Shown here: positions 24,742 to 33,767 of the stretch, piece by piece | Position numbering within the stretch: position 1 is the first letter of the stretch | Layout of the letters: each line of letters opens with the position of its first letter | Assembly (NCBI GenBank): GCA_009846685.1 | Contig: VWVY01000004.1 | Coordinates: 1-64,000 of the forward strand | Direction of reading: 5' to 3' | DNA from: Rhizobiales bacterium SYSU XM002 | GTDB lineage: Bacteria; Pseudomonadota; Alphaproteobacteria; Rhizobiales; Beijerinckiaceae | DNA: 64,000 bases | Made by a program: the position numbers and the translations under genes | Notes under the pieces: generated by a model | What the model was told of the DNA's origin: nothing | The model's database searches: none | What the model saw: the letters and a program-made list of their open reading frames with translations, nothing else

Positions 24742-25231
24742 AATTCGAACCAAGGAGTGTGTGTCGCGCTTCCGTTGTGGAGAGCGCGATATCGATACTT
24801 GGGCCTCTGCTAAAGCTTTTAAATATCATCAACAAGATAGGGCAAGGGTATTTTGTTGTCGCCAGCATGGCCAATCCGCCGTCTTGGGATTTTATTCGCT
24901 TTCACTGAATCAGATTGGCGCAAAATTGCTGTTTGAGCGGCATGAAGATAGATATTCTTCAGGTCACGCCCCCTTCATTTATGTCGATTGGTTTGCCGTT
25001 GTAAGATCGTTCCAATCAATGGGGATTGGGAAAATCATGATGGTGAACGCCCTGCACCGCGCTTATCTCGTAAGCTTCGAAATTCCATTTTACGGAGTCG
25101 CTCTGCGCTCTCTGAATGACAAGACAACCAGTTTCTACGAAAAGCACGGTTTTGAAAGAAGAACAGACGACCGCCACCCCGTAATGATTCTTCCGATATG
25201 GACGATCCGCGATCTCTTCTCAAAACCATAA
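24692..25231 (+). CDS. GNAT-family N-acetyltransferase (right cargo), TacT-toxin-like layout
   Basis: A 179-residue acetyltransferase. The acetyl-CoA pyrophosphate loop is QSMGIGKIM (108-116, fitting Q/RxxGxG/A), with a downstream Tyr in TSFYEKHGF that commonly acts as general acid. The N-terminal segment FRCGERDIDTWASAKAFKYH resembles the FDCGxxxLDxWL opening of tRNA-acetylating GNAT toxins and related proteins, and FYSLS follows at the expected distance. ATG 24692 was preferred over the adjacent TTG at 24689. It overlaps the small upstream gene by 50 bases and ends one base before the right inverted repeat. GNAT passengers have been noted in this IS family. Whether it is a toxin is not established. 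Confidence 0.72.
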   Translation: MTDASQTVDLSQLEISEIRTKECVSRFRCGERDIDTWASAKAFKYHQQDRARVFCCRQHGQSAVLGFYSLSLNQIGAKLLFERHEDRYSSGHAPFIYVDWFAVVRSFQSMGIGKIMMVNALHRAYLVSFEIPFYGVALRSLNDKTTSFYEKHGFERRTDDRHPVMILPIWTIRDLFSKP

Positions 25232-25250
25232 TTCAAACTGACCCACTACC
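25232..25250 (-). repeat. Right terminal inverted repeat of the IS1595-family element
   Basis: Exact reverse complement of 21770-21788. Read on the minus strand its third to fifth bases, TAG, now provide the stop codon of the interrupted ABC permease gene. Confidence 0.93.
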
Positions 25251-27585
25251 GATCAATGGCATCGACCTGACGCCGGATGCTCGCCGCGCTCATGATGATG
25301 GCGCCGAGAACGATCAGCACGGAGGTGCCAAGCGTGAACGGCGTCACCACCGCCGGCATCTGGAAGCTGTCGTTCTGCCGCAAATTGAGCAGGAACACGA
25401 TCAACCAGCGCGATAATACCATGCCGAGCGGCAGCGCGACGGCCGCCATGATCGCAAGCTCCGCAAAGAGGATGCGCGAGACCTCCGCTCGTGTGAGGCC
25501 GAGAATACGCAGGCCCGCCAGCTCCCAGGCATGTTCTTGAAGCGCGATGCGGGCCGCGTTGTAGACGAGCCCCACCGCGATCAGCACGCCGAACCCGGCA
25601 AGGAAAGCCGCGCTGACGAGGATCATCCCCGCGATGGTCTCGTTGAAGGCGGCGAACATCGTCTCGCGCGGGGTGAAGGCCTCGATGGCGGGAAAATCCT
25701 TGAGACGCCGCCACAGCAATTCCGAGTCCCTGCCATCGACCGAAAGCAGCAGGGCGTTGACGCTCGCACCCTCCCGCAGAAGCCGGTTGAGCGCGCCGAT
25801 TTCCATATAGGCCGTCAGTCCGAGGATATCGTCGACCAGCCCCGTAATCGCGATCTCGCGCGACGGACGCGCGCCTTCGAGAATCTCGATCCGGAGCGGC
25901 TCTCCTACAGACAGGCCAAGCCGCGCGGCCAGTCGCCGCGAAAGCAGAACACCTTCGGCCGGCAACGCAATCGGCGCGAGGTCCGCATCACGCGGCACCA
26001 GCAGTTCGCTCCCCGGCTCAAGCCCCTGCACCGAACCGCGGTAGGTGCGATGCCCGGCGCGGAACCGGACCGGAACGATCCGCTGTCCTTCCGCAAAGCG
26101 CACCCCCGGCAGCGACTCGATCTCCCGGATTGCGCGCGTGGAAACCGCATGATTGAGAACGACATCCGCATGACTGCGGTTGATCCGGCCGAAATTGATA
26201 TCGATCATCGCCCCGAGCGCGTCCCACCAGAAAACGCCCAACGCCACGATCGGTACCGAGAGCGAAAGCCCGAAGACGGTCAACAGCGACCGGAATGGCC
26301 TTCCTGCAAGCGCGCGCAGGGCCATCAACTGTCGCGGCGAGGTCACGATCCGCGACATCAGGCGTTCGAGCAAGGTTCCACCCTGCGCGACCGGAATTTC
26401 CGGCTTCATCGCGATGGCCGCTGGCTGCATCACCACATGGCGAACCGCATTGAATACGCCGAGAATGGCGGCCATGACGGCGAGCATCCCGGCCAGAAGG
26501 GGGAGCCACGGCCGGAAGGTATAGTTCCAGTCCGGGAAGCGGAAGAACGGGCGATAGAGATCGACCATCACGCGCCCGAGCCAGCCGCCAAGAATCGCGC
26601 CGATGAAGATGCCACAGACAGTGATCAGTGTCGCAAGCTTCAGATAATGCCAGAAGATCGGCATATCCGGATAGCCGAGAGCCTTCAACGTCGCGATCTG
26701 CTCGCGTTGCGCACCGACAAGCCGGGTCAACGCGATATTGAGCAGGAAACTTGCGATCCCGAGGAAGATCAGCGGCGCGATGATCGAGGTCACGCGCTGT
26801 TCGGCGATCTCATCCTCGACGAAGCGATGCGAGGGGTGGATGTCGCGACCATAGGCGCCCAGCCCGCCGTAGGGTTCGATGATGCGGTCGATCTCCGGGA
26901 TGAGCCGCGCTTCGGAGGCGCCCGGCGCGAGACGGATCACGAGATCGTTGAAAGCGCCCTTCATGTCGAAAGCAGCCGCGACGGCATCCGTTCCCGCCCA
27001 GATGACGACATAGTTCTTGTTGTCGGGCAGCGGCACGCCACTGCGCGAGGCGAAGACGAATTCCGGTGCCATCGCCGTGCCGACGATCGTGAACACCTGC
27101 CGTCGCCCGTTGAGGAACACTTCGATGCGCTCGCCGAGTTGCACTGCGCGCGCCTCGGCGTAGCTGGTGTTGACGATGACCTCATTCGGCCGCGCCGGGT
27201 CGATCCAGCGCCCGCTCATCAGACGCAAGCGGTTCAGTTGCGGCTGATCGTTGGCCGGGATCGAGACGATGCGCCCGGCGACGGGAAAGCGCGAATCGTC
27301 GCGGTTGACGCGGACATTCTGCGCAATCCGCGTCTCGATCGCCGCAACGTCGTCCAGTGCCGCAATCTGGTTGGCGAGCGGCAGCGGCGCCCGCTTGACC
27401 TGGGCAAAGACATCGCCGAAGCGTTCGCTCTCGTAATGCAGCGCCTGCATCGACACCAGCATGAGATAGTTCGACGCGCTCATCACAAACAGTGCAACGC
27501 CGGATCCGACGAGCAGCATGATGGCGAACGCCTGCGCCCGCAGTTTCCAGAAATCCCGGAAGAGCTTGCGGTCGAGCATGCTCAC
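25246..27585 (-). CDS. FtsX-like (MacB/LolC-type) ABC exporter permease, 3' end replaced by the insertion element
   Basis: A 779-residue permease with two FtsX-like halves. Membrane helices lie near residues 15-40, 270-295, 315-345, 365-390, 425-450, 650-680, 700-730 and 745-770, with two large periplasmic domains between. The GTG start at 27585 overlaps the ATPase stop (GTGA), so the two are coupled. The last sense codon (Arg) and the TAG stop lie in the right inverted repeat of the IS1595-family element. Joining the two sides of the target duplication restores ...VDAIDLTSVLKTRD followed by TAG, so the insertion swapped the last nine residues for one Arg. The helices are intact, so function may survive, but the partner adaptor gene is now 3.5 kb away. 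Confidence 0.9.
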   Translation of the reverse strand: MSMLDRKLFRDFWKLRAQAFAIMLLVGSGVALFVMSASNYLMLVSMQALHYESERFGDVFAQVKRAPLPLANQIAALDDVAAIETRIAQNVRVNRDDSRFPVAGRIVSIPANDQPQLNRLRLMSGRWIDPARPNEVIVNTSYAEARAVQLGERIEVFLNGRRQVFTIVGTAMAPEFVFASRSGVPLPDNKNYVVIWAGTDAVAAAFDMKGAFNDLVIRLAPGASEARLIPEIDRIIEPYGGLGAYGRDIHPSHRFVEDEIAEQRVTSIIAPLIFLGIASFLLNIALTRLVGAQREQIATLKALGYPDMPIFWHYLKLATLITVCGIFIGAILGGWLGRVMVDLYRPFFRFPDWNYTFRPWLPLLAGMLAVMAAILGVFNAVRHVVMQPAAIAMKPEIPVAQGGTLLERLMSRIVTSPRQLMALRALAGRPFRSLLTVFGLSLSVPIVALGVFWWDALGAMIDINFGRINRSHADVVLNHAVSTRAIREIESLPGVRFAEGQRIVPVRFRAGHRTYRGSVQGLEPGSELLVPRDADLAPIALPAEGVLLSRRLAARLGLSVGEPLRIEILEGARPSREIAITGLVDDILGLTAYMEIGALNRLLREGASVNALLLSVDGRDSELLWRRLKDFPAIEAFTPRETMFAAFNETIAGMILVSAAFLAGFGVLIAVGLVYNAARIALQEHAWELAGLRILGLTRAEVSRILFAELAIMAAVALPLGMVLSRWLIVFLLNLRQNDSFQMPAVVTPFTLGTSVLIVLGAIIMSAASIRRQVDAIDR
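25251..25258. repeat. Target-site duplication of the IS1595-family element, right copy
   Basis: GATCAATG, identical to 21762-21769. On the minus strand it encodes part of the last Ala-Ile-Asp codons of the ABC permease. Confidence 0.93.
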
Positions 27586-28320
27586 CAGACAAGTTCCTTC
27601 GCGTCGAGCCGACGGGAATTGGCCTCGGTTTCGACGATACGGCCGTCACGCATCCGCAGGACACGATGCGCCATGCCGGATATCGCCGAATTATGCGTGA
27701 TGACGATCGTGGTGGTGCCAAGCTCCGCGTTGACCTTCTGGATCGCCGCCAGCACCACCCGGCCCGTGTCGTAGTCGAGAGCGCCCGTGGGTTCGTCGCA
27801 CAGGAGGATATCCGGCAGCTTGACAATGGCGCGCGCCACCGCAACGCGCTGCTGCTCGCCGCCGGAAAGCTGGGCCGGGAAATGGTCGAGCCGATGCGAG
27901 AGCCCGACGAGTTCCACTGCCTCTTCCGGTTTCATCGGCTTGGGGGCGATCTCGGCGACGAGTTGGACATTCTCCCGCACGGTGAGACTGGGAATGAGAT
28001 TGTAGAACTGGAACACGAAGCCGACGTGCTCGCGCCGGTAAAGCGTCAGTTCCGCCTCGCTGGCGCCGGTCAACTGGTGATCGCGATAGCGAGCGTCGCC
28101 CGACGTTGGTGCATCGAGCCCGCCAAGAATGTTGAGAAGCGTCGATTTGCCAGAGCCCGACGGTCCCAGCAGCACGATGAACTCGCCCGCGAGGATCTCG
28201 AGATCAACGTCGCGCAGGGCGTGGACCGCTGCATCACCGGTGCCATAGGTCTTCGTCAGGCCGCGCGCCAGAAAAACGGCTTCGCCAGTCAATCCATCGT
28301 GGACGGTCTTACCTCGCATC
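27582..28320 (-). CDS. ABC exporter ATP-binding protein (LolD/MacB type)
   Basis: A 245-residue ATPase for the FtsX-like permease. Walker A is GPSGSGKST, the Q-loop lies in [14 protein letters not shown], the signature is LSGGEQQR, Walker B is [12 protein letters not shown] and the switch His is in VITHN. These match the LolD/MacB class of mechanotransmitting exporters. ATG 28320 follows an AAGGGGGG ribosome site; a longer frame exists upstream but starts in non-coding sequence. It is the first gene of the minus-strand exporter operon (ATPase, permease, adaptor). Confidence 0.92.
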
Positions 28321-28404
28321 GCCCCCCCTTCGGAGCCGCAAGAGGAAAGGCCCACCCTAGGCTCGCCATCTGCAATGTCGAATGATCTCGGACAATCCAC
28401 CAAA

Positions 28405-29304
28405 CTACGGGGAACTCGTTGTCGCGAGAAACGCCTCGACCTCCTCCCGCCCCGGTGAGCCGCTCGCTCCGCCCGGACGCGAACATTTGATAGCCGCCGC
28501 CGCATTCGCAAACCGGATTGCCTGAACCGGTTCCTTCCCCTCGCCCAGCGCAAGCGCGAAGGCGCCGTGCCAGACGTCCCCTGCTCCGAGCGTATCGATG
28601 GCCCGGACCGGGAAGGCCGGCACATGACCGAGCACTTCCCCGGCCTTGTAAAAAACGCCGCTCGCGCCATCCGTCACGGCGGCGAAACCCGATGCCTTCG
28701 CGGCGAGACGACGCAGACCGCCGGAAAGATCGTTCTCGCCGCTCCATTCACGCAGGCCCTGCGCCGAGAAGACAGGATGTGTCGCCAACGCGATCAAATT
28801 CTCGTCCGCGGGCTTCCGGTCGCCGTCGAAAATGGCCGGGGTCCCTTGCGCCCGGGCCAACCGGAAGAGATGCTTCGCACCTCCCTCCCAGCGGGTATCG
28901 CCGAGCACGGCCGCAACTTCTGCCGGCAAGGATTGCGGCAGCCAATCGGGCAGCTCAGGCATCTTTGGATCGAAATGATTGATGATCGTGCGGCTACCGT
29001 CCGGTTCGATGACGATGGCCGAGCGCGACGATTGCGTGCCTCGCACAACGGCAGAACCGACGAGATCAAGCCCCTCAGCCTCAAGCTGTCGTCGCAAGAT
29101 GCGGCCGGTTTCGTCGTCGCCGAAGCGCGTAATCAGGCGAGCGTTGCCGCCGAGCCGGGCAATGGCCAGCGATGCATTGGCTGCGTTTCCGCCGATGACC
29201 GATTGCAGCGAACCGGCACGGTGTTTCTCGCCCGGCCGGAGCGCATCGGGAATGGCGTAAATGTCGTCGAGAACCACGATCCCGATTGAAACGATAACCG
29301 TCAT
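28405..29304 (-). CDS. PfkB-family carbohydrate/nucleoside kinase
   Basis: A 299-residue ribokinase-like sugar kinase. The N-terminal PfkB pattern is [16 protein letters not shown] (about 37-52), and the C-terminal signature [20 protein letters not shown] carries the anion-hole Gly-Ala-Gly and the catalytic Asp. PfkB kinases phosphorylate the hydroxymethyl group of sugars or nucleosides with ATP. ATG 29304 follows AGGAG with good spacing; the upstream extension of the frame is non-coding. It is 10 bases downstream of a nuclease-like gene on the same strand. The substrate cannot be deduced. Confidence 0.88.
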   Translation of the reverse strand: MTVIVSIGIVVLDDIYAIPDALRPGEKHRAGSLQSVIGGNAANASLAIARLGGNARLITRFGDDETGRILRRQLEAEGLDLVGSAVVRGTQSSRSAIVIEPDGSRTIINHFDPKMPELPDWLPQSLPAEVAAVLGDTRWEGGAKHLFRLARAQGTPAIFDGDRKPADENLIALATHPVFSAQGLREWSGENDLSGGLRRLAAKASGFAAVTDGASGVFYKAGEVLGHVPAFPVRAIDTLGAGDVWHGAFALALGEGKEPVQAIRFANAAAAIKCSRPGGASGSPGREEVEAFLATTSSP

Positions 29305-29314
29305 GATGCCGCTC

Positions 29315-30016
29315 CTATGGGATCGCCGGTGCGACGCGCACGATGTTCCATTCACCCTCCCAGAGGCCACGCCGCGCGGCTTTCGCCCGTTCGAGTGCGG
29401 CAAGAAGCGCACTGTCCGTACGGGTCGTCGGCCGCGCCCAGCCGCCTTCGACCAGCCGCAACCCGAGATCGGTGCCATCGGCCGTGCAGTTCCATAGAGC
29501 CGTTCCGGGATCGCGGACCATGCTGGCCGGCTTGCCGGAAACGAGTTGGCAGACGGGTTCCTTGTCGCGGATCAGGCCGATCAGCGCCGCGCGCGATTGC
29601 AGACCACAGGCCCAGAGCCGCTTTTCATCGCCAAGACAGATGGCGTTGGCGGGAGGTCCCTCGATTCCGTCAAGCGCGAAGGCTCGCGTCTCGGTCGTGA
29701 AGACATGGGCCTGAATCGGCTCGAACGGGCCGATAACAACGACGCTCGGGCGGAAGCCGGACCGCATTCCAAAGTCCCGGCCGGTATAGGGGGTCAGACG
29801 CTCGGGCGTTTCGTTTTCGGAAGGTGTCGCGGCAACAGGCACCGTGTTCGCGGTCGAGACCGGTTTCACCGGCTCCGGCCGGCCCCGCAGCCGCGCGGCA
29901 TAGACCGAGTAGCCGATCAGGCCACAAACGGCGATCAACAACGTAACGCCACCGGTGATTGCGAGACTCCGCCACTGCGACGAAGGGGAGCCCGGTGCCG
30001 GTTCCTTGCCTCGCAT
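29315..30016 (-). CDS. Membrane-anchored SNase-like (thermonuclease-fold) protein
   Basis: A 233-residue protein with one N-terminal membrane helix (about residues 18-40), a Pro/Thr-rich linker, and a C-terminal domain resembling staphylococcal nuclease. Segments that suggest this are AFALDGIEGPP (the strand carrying catalytic residues in SNase), DLGLRLVEGGWARP and AALERAKAARRGLWEGEW, the last closely matching SNase-domain ends. The conserved catalytic Arg/Asp/Glu set is not complete by eye, so nuclease activity is doubtful. GTG 30043 is an alternative start; ATG 30016 was preferred for its GAGGA site. Probably co-transcribed with the PfkB kinase. Confidence 0.65.
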   Translation of the reverse strand: MRGKEPAPGSPSSQWRSLAITGGVTLLIAVCGLIGYSVYAARLRGRPEPVKPVSTANTVPVAATPSENETPERLTPYTGRDFGMRSGFRPSVVVIGPFEPIQAHVFTTETRAFALDGIEGPPANAICLGDEKRLWACGLQSRAALIGLIRDKEPVCQLVSGKPASMVRDPGTALWNCTADGTDLGLRLVEGGWARPTTRTDSALLAALERAKAARRGLWEGEWNIVRVAPAIP

Positions 30017-30209
30017 GTCGCGGGTATCCTCGCCCAAAGGCACTCCGGTTGCCGATTGCTGTAGGAAGCGGTCCAGATCGACCAGGACACGAATTTAAAG
30101 GGTGCACCAAGCCTCGGCAATGACGAATACGGTGTGAAACCCGCCATTCCTCTTGCATCGGTACGGTATCCGACAAAAATGCGCGATCCCGAGAGGAAAT
30201 GGCCCGCCC

Positions 30210-31016
30210 TTGACACAGACCGCAACACCAACACCGCCCTTCCGGGTATGGTCGCTGATCGTGACGATCTTCGGCGACGTCGTGATGGACCGCGGAACGA
30301 TCGCCGAACCGGAGCCGATCTGGATCGCGCCGGTGCTCGATCTTCTGGCGCTGCTCGGCGTCGACGCCGCCGCTGCCCGCACCAATTTCTCGCGCCTCGT
30401 CGCCAATGAAACCTTGATGCGCGACAAGACCGGGCGGAACACCTTCTATCGGTTGAGCCCCTGCAGCCGGGCCGATTTCCGCAAGGCTGCCTCGATCATC
30501 TACGGCCGAGACTTGCCCCGGCACACGGGTCGCTTCGCGCTCGCGGTCATCGATCGGGCACAGGACCGGGCCGCTGCCCGCGAGCAACTGACCCGTTCCG
30601 GCTTCCGCTTCATCACGCCCGGTGCCGCGATCCTGCCGGAGCGCGAGGTGGAAAAGCCCGTCACTTTGCCTGAAGGCGTGATCCCGGCGATCGCCCCCGC
30701 CTCGCTCGCCATGGCCGCCGCCGCCCGGGAAGCCTGGCAACTCGACGCCCTGGCCCAGAACTATCGCTGGTTTCTCGACGAATTCGCCGATCTGCGGCAG
30801 GATGGGGCTCCTTTCGATCCGGCAGCGGCGGCCGCGAGACGTGTCCTGCTTGTCCATCATTTCCGGCGTCTGGTGCTGCGCGACCCACTGCTTTCCGACG
30901 AGAACCTCCCCGCCGACTGGCCCGGCATGGCCGCCCGGCGCCTGTTCGGCAGGGGCCTCGATGCTTTGGCGGCGCCGTCCGAAATCTGGCTGAGGGATCA
31001 TGGCCTGAGGGAATGA
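30210..31016 (+). CDS. paaX: PaaX-family repressor of phenylacetate catabolism
   Basis: A 268-residue regulator. It shows the PaaX start [13 protein letters not shown], then a winged-helix region ([29 protein letters not shown]) and the family's middle and C-terminal domains ([50 protein letters not shown] in pieces). In characterised bacteria PaaX represses paa genes and is released by phenylacetyl-CoA. The start is uncertain: TTG 30210 places ten residues before the conserved part and has GAGAGGA about 12 bases upstream. It lies just ahead of paaABCDE on the same strand, 115 bases away. Confidence 0.85.
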   Translation: MTQTATPTPPFRVWSLIVTIFGDVVMDRGTIAEPEPIWIAPVLDLLALLGVDAAAARTNFSRLVANETLMRDKTGRNTFYRLSPCSRADFRKAASIIYGRDLPRHTGRFALAVIDRAQDRAAAREQLTRSGFRFITPGAAILPEREVEKPVTLPEGVIPAIAPASLAMAAAAREAWQLDALAQNYRWFLDEFADLRQDGAPFDPAAAAARRVLLVHHFRRLVLRDPLLSDENLPADWPGMAARRLFGRGLDALAAPSEIWLRDHGLRE

Positions 31017-31065
31017 CGGCATCGGCGCAAAGGATAGTTTGCGATTTAATTTGCAACATTTTTTG

Positions 31066-31094
31066 TTGACACAAATCAATTTTGTTTCAGAATG
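31066..31094 (+). promoter_or_regulatory. Candidate paaA promoter with an overlapping palindrome
   Basis: TTGACA (31066-31071) is followed at 17 bases by a weak -10-like AGAATG (31089-31094). Inside the spacer, ACAAA-TCAAT-TTTGT (31071-31085) is an inverted repeat. The region is AT-rich compared with its surroundings and is the only gap between paaX and the paaABCDE operon. An operator inside the spacer would give simple repression, consistent with PaaX, but the actual binding sequence is unproven. Confidence 0.55.
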
Positions 31095-31131
31095 CTGTCA
31101 ATTGGGCAGAGGCCCGAAGGGAGAAACGCCG

Positions 31132-32133
31132 ATGTACGCGCAGGCTTTGGACCAGAAGGACAAGGCACCATCCGTCGTGGAGGACCCGGAACATCTGGCC
31201 CGTTTCGAGGCCCGCTGTGCGGCCGAGGAGAAGATCGAGCCGAAGGATTGGATGCCGGAAGGCTACCGCCGCACACTCATCCGCCAGATTTCGCAGCATG
31301 CGCATTCCGAGATCATCGGCATGCAACCGGAAGGCAACTGGGTAACGCGTGCGCCCTCTCTCCGTCGGAAGGCGGTGCTGCTGGCGAAAATCCAGGATGA
31401 AGGCGGCCACGGGCTCTACCTCTATTCTGCCGCCGAGACGCTCGGCATTTCGCGCGAGGAGCTTTACGAGCAGCTCCTCTCGGGCCGCGCCAAATATTCC
31501 TCTATCTTCAATTACCCCACCCTCACTTGGGCCGACATGGGCGCGGTGGGCTGGCTGGTCGACGGCGCGGCGATCATGAACCAGATTGCGCTCTGCCGCT
31601 GCTCCTACGGGCCCTATGCCCGCGCGATGATCCGCATCTGCAAGGAGGAGAGCTTCCACCAGCGGCAGGGCTACGAGATCATGCTGACGCTCGCGAAGGG
31701 TACACCCGCGCAGAAGGAAATGGCGCAAGATGCGCTGAACCGCTGGTGGTGGCCATGCCTGATGATGTTCGGCCCGCCGGATGCGGTTTCGGAGCATTCG
31801 CAGGAGTCGATGCGCTGGAAGATCAAGCGCTTCTCGAACGACGCGCTTCGCCAGAAATTCATCGACGCGACCGTACCGCAGGGCCATTACCTCGGCCTCA
31901 CCTTCCCCGACCCCGATCTCAAATTCAACGAAGCGACCGGGCATTGGGAGATCGGCGCGATCGATTGGAGCGAATTCAAGCGCGTGCTCTCGGGCGACGG
32001 TCCCTGCAACCGCCAGCGCATGCGCCATCGCCGTCAGGTCGAAGCCGATGGCGCCTGGGTGCGCGACGCCGCCCGTGCCCACGCCGAAAAACGTGCGGCG
32101 CGTGAGGCCGCCGCTAAAATTGCCGCCGAATAA
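31132..32133 (+). CDS. paaA: 1,2-phenylacetyl-CoA epoxidase catalytic subunit PaaA
   Basis: A 333-residue catalytic alpha subunit of the multicomponent epoxidase that converts phenylacetyl-CoA into the 1,2-epoxide with O2. It is a ferritin-like diiron protein, with carboxylate/His ligands visible in [28 protein letters not shown] and [14 protein letters not shown]. Its length is normal for PaaA. The start at 31132 follows GGGAGA and excludes 31 non-coding codons of the longer frame. It opens the paaABCDE operon: paaB follows at 11 bases. Confidence 0.97.
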   Translation: MYAQALDQKDKAPSVVEDPEHLARFEARCAAEEKIEPKDWMPEGYRRTLIRQISQHAHSEIIGMQPEGNWVTRAPSLRRKAVLLAKIQDEGGHGLYLYSAAETLGISREELYEQLLSGRAKYSSIFNYPTLTWADMGAVGWLVDGAAIMNQIALCRCSYGPYARAMIRICKEESFHQRQGYEIMLTLAKGTPAQKEMAQDALNRWWWPCLMMFGPPDAVSEHSQESMRWKIKRFSNDALRQKFIDATVPQGHYLGLTFPDPDLKFNEATGHWEIGAIDWSEFKRVLSGDGPCNRQRMRHRRQVEADGAWVRDAARAHAEKRAAREAAAKIAAE

Positions 32134-32144
32134 GGAAACGCCCG

Positions 32145-32432
32145 ATGGCCGAAGTCACCACCCCTCTTTACGAGGTCTTCATCCGCGCGAAGGCTGGCCT
32201 TGCCCACAAGCACGCCGGCTCGCTCCACGCCCATGACGATGCGATGGCGTTGCAGATGGCGCGCGACGTCTACACCCGCCGCGGCGAAGGCGTCTCGATC
32301 TGGGTCGTGCGCTCCGATCTGATTGCCGCCTCCGATCCAACCGACAAGGACATGATGTTCGAGCCGACCGCCTCGAAGATCTACCGCCACCCGACCTTCT
32401 ATGAAGTGCCGGAAGAAGTGGGGAACATGTGA
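32145..32432 (+). CDS. paaB: 1,2-phenylacetyl-CoA epoxidase subunit PaaB
   Basis: A 95-residue small subunit of the epoxidase, with the typical beginning TTPLYEVFIRAKAGLAHKHAGSLHA and the RGEGVSIWVVRS centre. PaaB bridges the PaaAC heterodimers in the assembled complex and has no known catalytic residue of its own. The stop overlaps the paaC start region (TGATG), indicating coupled translation. Confidence 0.96.
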   Translation: MAEVTTPLYEVFIRAKAGLAHKHAGSLHAHDDAMALQMARDVYTRRGEGVSIWVVRSDLIAASDPTDKDMMFEPTASKIYRHPTFYEVPEEVGNM

Positions 32433-33184
32433 TGGCGGCTGATCTCGTCACCTACACGCTGCGCCTTGCCGATACGGCGCTCGTGCTCGGCCATCGCCTC
32501 TCGCAATGGAGCAGCTACGGCCCGACGATCGAGGAAGACATCGCGATGTCGAACCTTGCGCTTGACCTGATCGGTCAGGCGCGCCTCCTCTACGACTACG
32601 CGGGGACGGTCGAGGGCAAGGGACAAGACGAGGACGCCCTCGCCTATCTGCGCGATGAACATGCCTACCTCAACCTGCTGATCGCCGAACAACCGAACGG
32701 CGATTTCGCAGTCACGATGGTGCGTCAGTTCCTCTATGCCGCCTTCATGCAACCTTACATGGAAGCGCTGATGCGCTCGAAGGACGCGACGCTCGCCGCC
32801 ATCGCCGCCAAGGCTGAGAAGGAGCTGGCCTATCACGTCCGCCATGCCGGCGAATGGCTGGTGCGTCTTGGTGACGGAACGGCCGAAAGCCAGGCCCGCG
32901 CGCAAGCCGGGCTCGACGATCTCGCGATTTTCGTCGGCGAGTTTTTCGAGACCGACGCCGTGGAAAAGGCCATGATCGCCGCCGGCATCGCGCCCGATCC
33001 GACGTCGATCCGCCCCCGGTTCGAGGCACTGCTCGATCACGTGCTCGGCGAGGCGACCTTGCGCCGACCCGTGTTCAGCACGCATCACCTAGGCGGCAAG
33101 ACCGGCCGACACACCGAGCATCTTGGCCCAATGCTGGCGGAGATGCAGGTGCTGCACCGCGCCCACCCCGGCGCCGTCTGGTAA
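32432..33184 (+). CDS. paaC: 1,2-phenylacetyl-CoA epoxidase structural subunit PaaC
   Basis: A 250-residue ferritin-like structural subunit, homologous to PaaA but with degenerate metal sites. Typical segments are YTLRLADTALVLGHRLSQW, AMSNLALDLIGQARLLYDYA, LRDEHAYLNLL and ELAYHVRHAGEW. It forms the stable heterodimer with PaaA. ATG 32432 shares a base with the paaB stop. The family length is as expected. Confidence 0.96.
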   Translation: MAADLVTYTLRLADTALVLGHRLSQWSSYGPTIEEDIAMSNLALDLIGQARLLYDYAGTVEGKGQDEDALAYLRDEHAYLNLLIAEQPNGDFAVTMVRQFLYAAFMQPYMEALMRSKDATLAAIAAKAEKELAYHVRHAGEWLVRLGDGTAESQARAQAGLDDLAIFVGEFFETDAVEKAMIAAGIAPDPTSIRPRFEALLDHVLGEATLRRPVFSTHHLGGKTGRHTEHLGPMLAEMQVLHRAHPGAVW

Positions 33185-33187
33185 GCG

Positions 33188-33694
33188 ATGACAGCCGCAT
33201 CCGCCCTCTCGTTCGATCTCGCCCGCGCCCGCGTGGCAGTCGGCGCGGTGACGGACCCGGAAATTCCGGTGCTGACGCTCGACGATCTCGGCGTGATCCG
33301 CGATATCCGGCAGGATGAGGCTGGTCGCATCGAGGTTACCATCACGCCGACCTATTCCGGCTGCCCGGCGATGGCGGCGATGGCACTCGACCTCGAAACC
33401 GCCCTGCTCACCGCCGGCTTCAAGGAGGCGCGCATCCGCACGACACTCTCGCCCGCCTGGACGACGGACTGGATGAGCGAGAACGGCCGCGAGAAATTGC
33501 GCGCCTACGGTATCGCACCGCCGGAACGCGCGACCACCCGTCGCGCGCTTTTCGGCGAGGAAACAAAGCCCGCCTGTCCCCATTGTGGCTCGGGCAAGAC
33601 CGCGAAAGTCAGCGAATTCGGCTCCACCGCCTGCAAATCGCTCTGGCGATGCGAAGCCTGCCTTGAACCCTTCGACGCCTTCAAATGTATCTGA
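33188..33694 (+). CDS. paaD: PaaD, MIP18-type Fe-S assembly factor for the epoxidase
   Basis: A 168-residue protein with an N-terminal MIP18/DUF59 domain (TDPEIPVLTLDDLGVIRDI, then YSGCPAMAAM) and a C-terminal zinc-ribbon-like part with paired Cys motifs (CPHCGSGKT, STACKSLWRCEAC). PaaD is thought to help mature the iron-sulfur reductase PaaE or the epoxidase. It starts three bases after paaC. Confidence 0.95.
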   Translation: MTAASALSFDLARARVAVGAVTDPEIPVLTLDDLGVIRDIRQDEAGRIEVTITPTYSGCPAMAAMALDLETALLTAGFKEARIRTTLSPAWTTDWMSENGREKLRAYGIAPPERATTRRALFGEETKPACPHCGSGKTAKVSEFGSTACKSLWRCEACLEPFDAFKCI

Positions 33695-33767
33695 GCGTCC
33701 GCCTGAAAAGTGGGAACCGGTTTCCGGGACCAGCGGATGCAAAAACCCGACAAGGAAACGAGACCCG

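Larger units (their letters stand above)
21770..25250 (+). mobile_element. IS1595-family element (ISNwi1/ISNha5-like) carrying two cargo blocks
   Basis: A 3481-bp element bounded by perfect 19-bp inverted repeats (21770-21788 and 25232-25250) and flanked by an exact 8-bp duplication. The transposase (23543-24424) is of the IS1595/IS1-like type. A simple member of this family is about 1 kb, so some 2.4 kb is cargo: three coupled genes on the left (21853-23522) and a small ORF plus GNAT acetyltransferase on the right (24517-25231), all on the plus strand. The left cargo is clearly more AT-rich than the transposase and the chromosome. Passenger genes are known for some members of this family. 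The element sits between an ABC permease gene and its adaptor gene. Perfect ends and duplication suggest a recent insertion. Confidence 0.93.

Noticed and set aside
25531-27774. 747-codon open frame on the plus strand opposite the ABC permease
   Set aside because: Mirror frame of a well-supported GC-rich gene; its translation is low-complexity charged sequence with no domain.
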